DNA from: an uncultured Bacilli bacterium
GTDB lineage: Bacteria; Bacillota_I; Bacilli_A; RF39; UBA660
Reading direction: 5' to 3'
Assembly: GCA_944331945.1 (NCBI GenBank)
Contig: CALVJC010000106.1
Location: 1 to 10,776 of the forward strand
DNA: 10,776 nt
Below the pieces are notes generated by a model. The model saw only the letters and a program-made list of their open reading frames with translations. It was not told the DNA's origin and made no database searches. The translations under genes and the position numbers were made by a program. Below are positions 5,166-10,776 of the stretch, one piece after another; position 1 is the first letter of the stretch, and the number at the start of each line of letters is the position of its first letter.

Positions 5166-6327
5166 TTATTATATTAAAATAGAGGGAAAAAGAATTTATC
5201 GCTTTATTGAAAATTTAATCCGTTTTAAAATTAATTTTCAGAAAATAAAAGAAGGAAGTAATTATTGTGTTCTTGAAGTGACGATGGAAGATTTTGAACG
5301 AATCAAAAAACTTCATACTTCTTATCAAATTACTGTTGTGAAAAGAAAAGGATTGCCATACTTTATTTATCTATGGAAAAAGAAAAAACTTTTTCTAGGG
5401 GTGTGTTTGTTTTGTTTTTTTCTTTTGACTTTTTTGAGTCATCTTATTTTTGATATTAAAGTGATTCATACCGATAAAGATCTAAGAGATACGATTTATG
5501 CGGATTTAAAAGAATTTGGATTAGAAAAATATCATTTTAAAATTAATTATCAAAAAAAAGAAGAGATTCGTAATAAAATCTTAGAAAAAGAAAAAGATAT
5601 TATAGAGTGGTTAGAAATTGAAGAAGTGGGCACTACTTATCAAATTAAAGTCATTCCTAGAGTTCAGAAAGAAGAAGAGGAGGAACTAGCGCCAAGAAGT
5701 GTGGTGGCTAAAAAAAGTGGGATGATTTTATCGATTGAAGCTTCGACGGGAGAAGTAGTAGTGCAACGAAATCAATATGTGGAAAAAGGACAAGAACTCA
5801 TTACAGGGATTATCAAAAATAAAGAGGAAGTAAAAGCTTTGGTACCGGCGACCGGTAAAGTTTATGCGGAAGTGTGGTATGATGTTAAAATGTCTTTGCC
5901 TTTAAAATATCGAGAAGAGAGCAAAACGGGGGAACAAAAACAAGTTTTGGAGCTTCATTTTTTAAATAAAGATTATTCTTTCTTTGATTTTTCTCCTTAT
6001 GCTACTTCTAAAAATACGGAAAAAGTATTGTGGAAACATCCTCTTTTGCCTTTCAAGATTACTTATACGAAAAAAGAAGAAGTGGAAGTTGAAGAGACTC
6101 GCTATGATGAAGGGGATCTTTTAGAGAAAGTAGAACCACTTGCTTTGTCTAAGTTACAAGAACAATTAGGAGAAGATATCGAAATTCTTGAGCGAAAAGT
6201 TTTGAAAAAAAGTACAAATCTTGGTAGAATAGAATTAGAATTGTTTTTTAAAGTAAAAGAAGATATTACCGCATATCAAGATATTGATTTACAATCCATT
6301 CCCAATCAGGAGGAAGAAGAAAGTTAA
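5158..6327 (+). CDS. yqfD: Sporulation protein YqfD
   Basis: 389 residues, the normal YqfD length. Residues 1-75 are a cytoplasmic region, a membrane helix runs at about 77-97 (LFLGVCLFCFFLLTFLSHLI), and the large C-terminal part lies outside or in the intermembrane space of the forespore. The family-typical stretch at about 178-219 starts APRSVVAKKSGMILSIEAS and continues GEVVVQ...VEKGQELITGII, a fold resembling a lipoyl-like beta domain. Bacillus YqfD is made in the mother cell under sigma-E and is needed for efficient sporulation; its precise activity is unsettled. ATG at 5158 overlaps the yqfC stop by eight bases. In Bacillus phoH follows; here it is a VanZ-like gene instead. Confidence 0.9.
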   Translation: MNSYYIKIEGKRIYRFIENLIRFKINFQKIKEGSNYCVLEVTMEDFERIKKLHTSYQITVVKRKGLPYFIYLWKKKKLFLGVCLFCFFLLTFLSHLIFDIKVIHTDKDLRDTIYADLKEFGLEKYHFKINYQKKEEIRNKILEKEKDIIEWLEIEEVGTTYQIKVIPRVQKEEEEELAPRSVVAKKSGMILSIEASTGEVVVQRNQYVEKGQELITGIIKNKEEVKALVPATGKVYAEVWYDVKMSLPLKYREESKTGEQKQVLELHFLNKDYSFFDFSPYATSKNTEKVLWKHPLLPFKITYTKKEEVEVEETRYDEGDLLEKVEPLALSKLQEQLGEDIEILERKVLKKSTNLGRIELELFFKVKEDITAYQDIDLQSIPNQEEEES

Positions 6328-6335
6328 GGTGGCTT

Positions 6336-6932
6336 ATGGAAAGTTTAGGAGAGACAATTGGAAATGTTTTTGCTTTTAGCTTACCTATGGTGTTCATTTC
6401 TGTGGTGGTTATTGCATCGCTGCGAATTTTTGATATTGTAAAAAATAAAAAAACATTTTGTTTTCATAAAGAAATTTTTGCTCTTATCTTTATTATCTAT
6501 ATTTTATGTTTATTCCAAGTTGTTACCTTTCAAGATAACGGTTATGGGGCAGGAAATAATTTGATTCCTTTTCAAGAGATATTTCGGCATCCTTTTGGAA
6601 GTCGGTTGTTTTTTAAAAACGTATTAGGAAATATTCTATTATTTTTACCTTATGGGTTCTTTATTAGCCACTATTTAAAAGAAAAAAAGATGTTTCCTAT
6701 TTTGATTTTGACTTTGATTGTTTCTATCGCGGTGGAATCGACACAGTTAATGATCGGAAGAGTTTTTGATATTGATGATATTATGTTAAATGTTGTCGGG
6801 GGAGTTTTAGGTCATTATTGTTATCGACTCGTAGTAAAAATAGGACAAATGTGTCCTAAAGTGTTTTTATCTGAGTGGTTTTTGAATACTCTTTCTATTT
6901 TTTTACTTTTAGGATTAATAATTCTTCTTTGA
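6336..6932 (+). CDS. VanZ-family membrane protein
   Basis: 198 residues, polytopic. Hydrophobic segments at about 13-31, 46-65, 98-113, 119-137, 145-166 and 181-198. VanZ-family marks are NLIPF (75-79), NVLGNILLFLPYGFF (95-109), ESTQ (134-137) and DIDDIMLNVVGGVLG (145-159). VanZ gives low-level teicoplanin resistance in enterococci, and the wider family is thought to alter cell-surface or lipid-linked processes; a resistance role here is not implied. The last helix beyond the core is additional to the minimal VanZ domain. AAGGTGG precedes the ATG by a few bases, and the gene begins eight bases after yqfD, so it is probably in the same transcript. It occupies the place of phoH and yqfF relative to Bacillus. 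Confidence 0.85.
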   Translation: MESLGETIGNVFAFSLPMVFISVVVIASLRIFDIVKNKKTFCFHKEIFALIFIIYILCLFQVVTFQDNGYGAGNNLIPFQEIFRHPFGSRLFFKNVLGNILLFLPYGFFISHYLKEKKMFPILILTLIVSIAVESTQLMIGRVFDIDDIMLNVVGGVLGHYCYRLVVKIGQMCPKVFLSEWFLNTLSIFLLLGLIILL

Positions 6933-6947
6933 TTGGGTATTCTATGA

Positions 6948-6953
6948 TATAAT
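6948..6953 (+). promoter_or_regulatory. Candidate extended -10 promoter before ybeY
   Basis: A perfect TATAAT preceded by TG and one base (TGATATAAT, 6945-6953), with no good -35; the TTCTTT stretch around 6925-6930 is the nearest at proper spacing. The start would fall near 6960, just ahead of AGGTGAT and the GTG of ybeY, giving a leader of about ten bases. It would allow ybeY-dgkA-era expression independent of sporulation-type control upstream. Confidence 0.45.
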
Positions 6954-6970
6954 GCCCTTAGGTGATATGT

Positions 6971-7420
6971 GTGAATCAAATTGGAATTTTTAAAGAGGTC
7001 GATGAAGAGGTTTCTCATCTTCCTCTTGTTTCTAAAGTTTTGAAGCGAGCGATGAAAATGGAACAGTTGAAAAATACTAGTTTTAATTTAATTATTGTGG
7101 ATGATGATTATATTCATACTTTAAATAAAAATTATCGAAATATCGATCGGCCTACGGATGTTATTACTTTTGCCTTGGAAGATGATACTGCTTGTGTTTT
7201 ACCGAAAGGGAAACGGGTTTTAGGGGATATTTATATTAGTCTTGATACTGCCAAAAGACAAGCGGAAGAGTATCATCATGGTCTTGATCGAGAGTTATGT
7301 TTTTTAGCGGTACATGGTTTTTATCATTTGTTGGGATATGATCATATGACAAAGGAAGAGGAAAAAGTTATGTTAAAGAAACAAGAGGAGGTACTAGAGC
7401 AATATGGAATCACCCGATAA
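6971..7420 (+). CDS. ybeY: Endoribonuclease / rRNA maturation factor YbeY
   Basis: 149 residues, a zinc metalloprotein involved in 16S rRNA 3'-end maturation and ribosome quality control. The metal site HGFYHLLGYDH (115-125) supplies His115, His119 and His125. Other family marks are TDVITFAL (62-69) and LGDIYIS (84-90). Length is typical. The start is GTG at 6971, after AGGTGAT at 6960-6966; a GTG at 6962 lies within that ribosome site. The sequence around this start closely matches that of the methyltransferase gene (AGGTGATAT then TGTGAAT). The 3' end overlaps dgkA by 17 bases. ybeY-dgkA-era is a standard order in Bacillota. Confidence 0.95.
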   Translation: MNQIGIFKEVDEEVSHLPLVSKVLKRAMKMEQLKNTSFNLIIVDDDYIHTLNKNYRNIDRPTDVITFALEDDTACVLPKGKRVLGDIYISLDTAKRQAEEYHHGLDRELCFLAVHGFYHLLGYDHMTKEEEKVMLKKQEEVLEQYGITR

Positions 7421-7799
7421 AAAATCTGTCTATACCAAGAATTTAGGAAAGTCATTACAAAATTCGTTGGAAGGACTTTTTTTAGCAGTACAGAAGGAAT
7501 CAAGTTTGAAGATTTTAATTGTGCTTGGATTATTACTCATTTTAGCAGGATTTCTTTTCCAAGTTTCCGGTTTGGAATGGCTTTTTATTGTTTTGATGAT
7601 AGGTTGTTGTTTTGGGGCGGAATTATTTAATACGGCGATTGAAAATGTTGTTGATTTGGCTACGCAAGAAATTCATCCTTTAGCAAAAGCTGCTAAAGAT
7701 ACGGCCTCGGCAGCGGAGTTTATCTTTTTGTTGATGTCGCTTGTGATGATTTGCATTATTTTTATTCCTAAAATTATTATTTTGATTGAAAATATTTGA
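7404..7799 (+). CDS. dgkA: Undecaprenol kinase of the DgkA family
   Basis: 131 residues, small integral membrane kinase. In Gram-positive bacteria the DgkA homologue phosphorylates undecaprenol, supplying carrier lipid for wall synthesis. Membrane helices at about 35-53, 57-71 and 103-124. The catalytic/metal region AELFNTAIENVVDL (72-85) contains Glu73 and Glu80, and AKAAKDTASAAEF (94-106) gives the conserved KD. The start at 7404 lies within ybeY; GAGGAGG (7385-7391) is twelve bases upstream, a little far but strong. Bacillus has cdd between this gene and era; here era follows after about 57 bases. Confidence 0.93.
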   Translation: MESPDKKSVYTKNLGKSLQNSLEGLFLAVQKESSLKILIVLGLLLILAGFLFQVSGLEWLFIVLMIGCCFGAELFNTAIENVVDLATQEIHPLAKAAKDTASAAEFIFLLMSLVMICIIFIPKIIILIENI

Positions 7800-7823
7800 A
7801 AAAAAGACTTTTGTGGCTATAGA
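7796..7823 (+). promoter_or_regulatory. Weak candidate promoter for era
   Basis: TTGAAA (7796-7801), a 16-base spacer, then TATAGA (7818-7823), between dgkA and era. A second TATAGT follows at 7825 with poorer spacing. Era may equally be transcribed from the ybeY promoter. Confidence 0.3.
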
Positions 7824-7856
7824 ATATAGTGAAGGATTTGGAAGAAGGTGAGCATG

Positions 7857-8741
7857 ATGAAATGTGGAACAGTCGCGATTATGGGGCGGCCGAATGTAGG
7901 AAAAAGTACCCTTTTAAATACGGTGATGAATATGAAATTGGCAATTACTACGGATAAGGCAGGAACGACGCGAAATATTATCGAAGGAATTTATCAAGAT
8001 AAGGAAGCACAGATTATTTTTATTGATACGCCAGGAATTCATAAGCCAACCCATAAATTAGGAAACCTTTTAAATCGTAAAGCTTATCAAAACATTGATA
8101 GTGCTGACATTATTTTATTTTTAATTGATGGTGAAAAAGGATTTGGCAAAGGAGATCAATTTGTTCTTAAAAAAATAGAAGAAAATCCGGAGGCACATCT
8201 TTTTCTTCTCATTAATAAAATTGATAAAATGAAGAAAGAACAATTAATCAAAATGATTGATCAAGTAAAAGAAGTACGCTCTTTTGATGAAATTATTCCG
8301 ATTTCAGCTTTGAAGAGGCAAGCGGTTGATGATTTGATTTCTACCATTAAAAAATATTTGCCAGTACAAGAAGCTATTTTTTCTGCTTCTGATTTAACCA
8401 ATGTATCTACGCGTTTTTTGATGGCTGAATTTGTTAGAGAAAAAGCAATGATGCTTACGAGAGAAGAAGTTCCGCATGCGATTACTTGTTATGTAGAAAA
8501 CTATGAAGAAGAAGAGAATCTTGTTCATATTCAAGTGTTATTGGTCGTTGATCGAGAAAATTTAAAAAAAATACTCATTGGGAAACAAGGAGCTATGATG
8601 AAAAAAATTGGAACGATGGCGCGAAGAGATATGGAAGATTTTTTAGGAAAAAAAGTATTTTTGGAATTACATGTAAAAGTGATGGAAAAATGGAGAGATC
8701 AAGAAAAACTTTTAAAAGAATTAGGTTTTGAAGATGAATAA
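7857..8741 (+). CDS. era: GTPase Era
   Basis: 294 residues, typical of Era, an essential GTPase that binds the 3' end of 16S rRNA during 30S assembly. G1 GRPNVGKS (10-17), G3 DTPG (57-60), G4 NKID (120-123), G5 SAL (150-152). The linker TRFLMAEFVREKAMMLTREE and the C-terminal KH domain with the GXXG loop IGKQG (241-245) followed by KKIGTMARRDME are characteristic. Switch I reads DKAGTTRN, with Gly where most Era proteins have the QTTR glutamine. Of three nearby starts (GTG 7848, ATG 7854, ATG 7857), the last is preferred: it is five bases past AAGGTGA and gives the usual MKxGxVAIxGRPN beginning. Confidence 0.96.
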   Translation: MKCGTVAIMGRPNVGKSTLLNTVMNMKLAITTDKAGTTRNIIEGIYQDKEAQIIFIDTPGIHKPTHKLGNLLNRKAYQNIDSADIILFLIDGEKGFGKGDQFVLKKIEENPEAHLFLLINKIDKMKKEQLIKMIDQVKEVRSFDEIIPISALKRQAVDDLISTIKKYLPVQEAIFSASDLTNVSTRFLMAEFVREKAMMLTREEVPHAITCYVENYEEEENLVHIQVLLVVDRENLKKILIGKQGAMMKKIGTMARRDMEDFLGKKVFLELHVKVMEKWRDQEKLLKELGFEDE

Positions 8742-8750
8742 ATTTTTTCT

Positions 8751-8783
8751 TTTTTTATCATGATAAGAGTAGGTGATAAAAAA
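8751..8783 (+). promoter_or_regulatory. Inverted repeat covering the yqzL ribosome site
   Basis: TTTTTTATCA (8751-8760) and TGATAAAAAA (8774-8783) are perfect 10-base complements around a 13-base loop. The right arm takes in the second half of AGGTGAT and the A of the yqzL ATG. A competing pairing exists: TTATCATGATAA (8755-8766) is a perfect 12-base palindrome using the same left arm, leaving the ribosome site free. Two exclusive states are thus possible; a regulatory role is only inferred. Confidence 0.35.
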
Positions 8784-8923
8784 TGAAAGAAATCATTTGG
8801 AAATTGTTTGAAAAAACAGGAGATATCAAATATTATTTACTAGCAAAAAAGATGGAAGAAAGTGATCAAGATGAAGATAGTGGACGTGAAGGGCCTCGTG
8901 TTGTCGGAGATGAATTACAGTGA
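8783..8923 (+). CDS. yqzL: YqzL-like small protein
   Basis: 46 residues. The N-terminal half (MKEIIWKLFEKTGDIKYYLL followed by AKKMEE) matches the YqzL family pattern, a Trp-Lys-x-Phe...TG-x-I-x-x-YLL-x-K-x-ME core, and it sits exactly between era and recO as in Bacillus. Function is unknown in the family. The start ATG has AGGTGAT five bases upstream. The last 53 bases overlap recO out of frame, so the poorly conserved tail is dictated by the recO start region. Confidence 0.8.
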   Translation: MKEIIWKLFEKTGDIKYYLLAKKMEESDQDEDSGREGPRVVGDELQ

Positions 8924-9623
8924 TTCTAGTAAAATTTTAAATGTTTTAACAAAAGAATATGGTTGTATTGGAATTTTATCGAAGGGATGTCGTAATTTAA
9001 AGAGTAAATTAAGAGGGGCATCTCGGAAATTACTTTATGGGACGTTTCACTTTTATTATAAAGAAAAAGGGTTATCTACATTAATTAGTATTGATGTGAT
9101 TCAAAGTTATTCCAAAACGCTTATGAATTTAAAGAATGTTGTTTATGCTTCTTTTATTTTGGATTTTGTGAAGCAGGTAGCGGGGCAATGTGAAGAAAGG
9201 GCTCTTTTGGAGCTTAGTGTAGCGGCTTTGAACAAGATCGAAGAAGGAATGGATCCGGTGGTTATTACAAACAGTTTAGAATTAAAATTTCTTTCTTTCT
9301 TGGGGGTTAGTCCTAATCTTGATTGCTGTGCTGTTTGTGGTAGAACAGATCATATTGTTAGTGTGAGTCCTACGGCTGGAGGACTTGTGTGTTCGTCTTG
9401 TTATCAACAAGATGGCTATTATAGTGAAAAAGCAATTCAACTTTTACGGATGTATTATTATGTTGATATTGAAAAAATAAGTAAAATTTCTGTTCATTCT
9501 GATGTGAATCAAGAAATTAATCGGTTCTTGGAAGATTATTATGATCGTTATACGGGAATTTATTTAAAAAGTAAAAAAGTATTACAAAATGTTTCTTTAA
9601 TGGTAAATGAAAATAACACATGA
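8871..9623 (+). CDS. recO: DNA repair protein RecO
   Basis: 250 residues. RecO works in the RecFOR pathway, annealing ssDNA and loading RecA on SSB-coated DNA. The N-terminal OB-fold shows KGLVLSEMNYSDSSKILNVL and GILSKGCRNLKSKL. The C-terminal zinc site is CAVCG (C153, C156) with C174 and C177 in VCSSC. Length is typical. The start is ATG at 8871; a GTG at 8862 is in frame but less fitting. Its ribosome site is weak (AAAGTGATC), consistent with translational coupling to yqzL, which it overlaps by 53 bases. The stop codon lies in the left arm of the hairpin shared with the convergent gene. Confidence 0.94.
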   Translation: MKIVDVKGLVLSEMNYSDSSKILNVLTKEYGCIGILSKGCRNLKSKLRGASRKLLYGTFHFYYKEKGLSTLISIDVIQSYSKTLMNLKNVVYASFILDFVKQVAGQCEERALLELSVAALNKIEEGMDPVVITNSLELKFLSFLGVSPNLDCCAVCGRTDHIVSVSPTAGGLVCSSCYQQDGYYSEKAIQLLRMYYYVDIEKISKISVHSDVNQEINRFLEDYYDRYTGIYLKSKKVLQNVSLMVNENNT

Positions 9624-9644
9624 TTTTGATTCACGTGCTATTTT
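9611..9644. terminator. Shared terminator hairpin between convergent genes
   Basis: TAACACATGA (9614-9623) faces TCACGTGCTA (9631-9640) across the loop TTTTGAT. Read on the minus strand all ten positions pair (two G-U) and three further A-T pairs extend the stem before TTTT. On the plus strand two of these are A-C mismatches, but a run of seven T follows directly. It probably stops both transcripts, better for the minus strand. Both stop codons (recO TGA and the opposing TAG) are inside the stem. Confidence 0.65.
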
Positions 9645-10327
9645 TTTATTTTCTTTTTTTGTCCTTGTTTATTGTCTTTTTCTGGAGTTGCGATAACACC
9701 AACAAAAAATCCAATTGTCGCAAGAGGTGGAATGGCTAGGCAAACCATAGTATCTTCTCTATTTTCTTGCTCTGTTTCATTGATAAGATAAGGATGCCCA
9801 AAATCAATTTGAGTAATTTCTAATTCTGCTTTGGTTGTATTGGATTCGTCCTTTTCAATAAAATCAGTAGAATCCGTTAAGGTTTGTTGCCAAGTACTAT
9901 CTTTGGTTAAATCAATTAAATCTCCTTTTTCAAATAGAGTAACGATTTCATCAATATCTTCTTCAGAAAGAGAATCTTTTCCTTGATAAAATTGTTTATA
10001 TTTGGAAATAGTACTTTCTAATTTTTGGTTGGTAGAAGACTTTCTTTCATAGGGCTCTGTTATGGTTAAAGAAATTTTTTCCGTGCTATTTATATTATTT
10101 TCTTTTACTATGGTAGGAACGGGTTCTTCTATTACTACTTCATTTTCTCCAACTTTAAGAGAAGAAATGCTAAATTTTTGTGTTTTTGCACTATAGACTG
10201 TTTCCTTATCAATAGAGAATGGGTATTTTCCGGTAATGTGACCAGATATTGCTAAGGGAACAATAATCAAGTTGGCACCGATAAGAGCTCCGATTGTTCC
10301 AAAAGCGATTTCTCTTTTTTTGCTCAT
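9638..10327 (-). CDS. Membrane protein of unknown function with two terminal helices
   Basis: 229 residues; I do not recognise the family. A membrane helix lies at about 7-28 (EIAFGTIGALIGANLIIVPL), then about 165 mostly hydrophilic residues rich in Glu, Ser, Thr, Asn and Lys. A second helix follows at about 194-213 (MVCLAIPPLATIGFFVGVIA) and a very basic tail (KDNKQGQKKKIKK). With basic residues at both ends, the middle is likely outside the cell, tethered at both sides. Mid-region acidic helices (for example SLSEEDIDEIVTLFEKGDL) suggest a folded helical part. The strong ribosome site AGGAGGAG (complement of 10336-10342) lies just upstream. The gene is 27 bases behind the ATPase gene on the same strand with no room for a promoter, so they are probably co-transcribed. 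It converges on recO. Confidence 0.75.
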   Translation of the reverse strand: MSKKREIAFGTIGALIGANLIIVPLAISGHITGKYPFSIDKETVYSAKTQKFSISSLKVGENEVVIEEPVPTIVKENNINSTEKISLTITEPYERKSSTNQKLESTISKYKQFYQGKDSLSEEDIDEIVTLFEKGDLIDLTKDSTWQQTLTDSTDFIEKDESNTTKAELEITQIDFGHPYLINETEQENREDTMVCLAIPPLATIGFFVGVIATPEKDNKQGQKKKIKK

Positions 10328-10354
10328 TTTTTTGGCTCCTCCTATTTTTTCTGT

Positions 10355-10776
10355 TTAAGCATCTTTTAAACTATTTTCGTTTAATAAAAAGTCATATATA
10401 CTCATATATATTATTCCGTTGTCATCTTGCCATTTGATGAAATGGTCATATAGTATAACGATTTTTTTAAAATTATCTCCTATATTTAAAAGTGATTGTA
10501 ATTCTTGTTCTTTTTTATTATTATCTTCTATACTATAAGCTGATTGAATATAATATTTATCGCTTCCTTTATTGACTACAAAATTCACTTCCAATTGTTT
10601 GTAATCTTTTTTTCCCTCTTCGAGATTGGCTCTTTTTTCTACAACACCGATATCAACATTAAAACCTCTTCTTCTAAGTTCTGTGTATATTATGTTTTCC
10701 ATGATATGAGTCTTTTCTAATTGCCTAAAATTAATCAAACTATTTCTGATTCCAATGTCTACAAAATAATATTTTG
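10355..10776 (-). CDS. DUF4143-type AAA ATPase, C-terminal part; 5' end beyond the window
   Basis: The frame stays open to the right edge, giving about 139 visible residues. It is the C-terminal domain of the common AAA+ ATPase/DUF4143 proteins: KYYFVDIGIRNS, then EKTHIMENIIYTELRRRGF, then KQLEVNFVVNKG, YYIQSAY and the ending YMSIYDFLL. The N-terminal Walker motifs would lie outside. In this family the C-terminal domain resembles a nuclease-like fold, with EhDFh...yyIQVay; here the Asp of EIDF is replaced by Asn (EVNF). Cellular role is generally unknown; these proteins are abundant and variable in anaerobes and often sit in accessory DNA. The TTG at 10738 is not a true start, because family sequence continues upstream of it. 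Confidence 0.88.
   Translation of the reverse strand, partial: KYYFVDIGIRNSLINFRQLEKTHIMENIIYTELRRRGFNVDIGVVEKRANLEEGKKDYKQLEVNFVVNKGSDKYYIQSAYSIEDNNKKEQELQSLLNIGDNFKKIVILYDHFIKWQDDNGIIYMSIYDFLLNENSLKDA

Noticed and set aside
1..10776. Alternative genetic code (TGA as Trp) in an AT-rich, mollicute-like genome
   Set aside because: TGG encodes conserved Trp residues, and TGA ends several genes at family-appropriate positions (methyltransferase, dgkA, yqzL, recO).
1..10776. CRISPR arrays, tRNA or rRNA genes, insertion sequences
   Set aside because: No regularly spaced direct repeats, cloverleaf-like or rRNA sequence, transposase or terminal inverted repeats could be seen on either strand.

Overview
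The window is AT-rich and reads as chromosome from a low-GC, spore-forming member of the Bacillota (Firmicutes). The evidence for this is a collinear remnant of the Bacillus rpsU ... yqfC-yqfD ... ybeY-dgkA ... era-yqzL-recO region, the sporulation genes yqfC and yqfD, and Shine-Dalgarno sequences matching AGGAGGTGAT (many genes use only its AGGTGAT half). TGG encodes Trp and TGA is used as a stop, so the mycoplasma code does not apply. A gut Erysipelotrichia/RF39-like lineage is a guess from overall flavour, not something the sequence proves.

Layout. (1) 1-605: a minus-strand regulator with two XRE helix-turn-helix domains, followed by its terminator. (2) 606-713: a divergent control region with a palindrome between the two promoter sides. 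(3) 714-3564: a compact peptide-export operon with a C39-peptidase ABC exporter, a very small membrane-anchored protein resembling the end of an HlyD-type accessory protein, two double-glycine-leader peptides that both finish with Glu-x-Cys-x-x-Glu, and a possible 35-residue one-helix membrane protein. (4) 3603-3920: rpsU with its own promoter and terminator. (5) 3943-6932: an FkbM-type methyltransferase, yqfC, yqfD and a VanZ-family membrane protein, tightly packed. (6) 6948-9623: ybeY, dgkA, era, yqzL and recO, with many start/stop overlaps. (7) 9638-10776, minus strand: a two-helix membrane protein of unknown function behind the 3' part of a DUF4143-type ATPase gene that runs off the right edge. 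recO and the two-helix protein gene converge on one hairpin.

How the genes fit together. The left block looks like a self-contained bacteriocin or peptide-signal system: regulator, processing exporter, mini accessory protein, two precursor peptides and perhaps an immunity peptide. It sits directly upstream of core genes for ribosome function (rpsU, ybeY, era), recombination (recO), lipid recycling (dgkA) and sporulation (yqfC/yqfD). The peptide system is the most novel part of the window: the precursors share an unusual cysteine-containing C-terminus, the exporter ATPase lacks the usual Q-loop glutamine, and its only well-placed start codon appears to be ATT.
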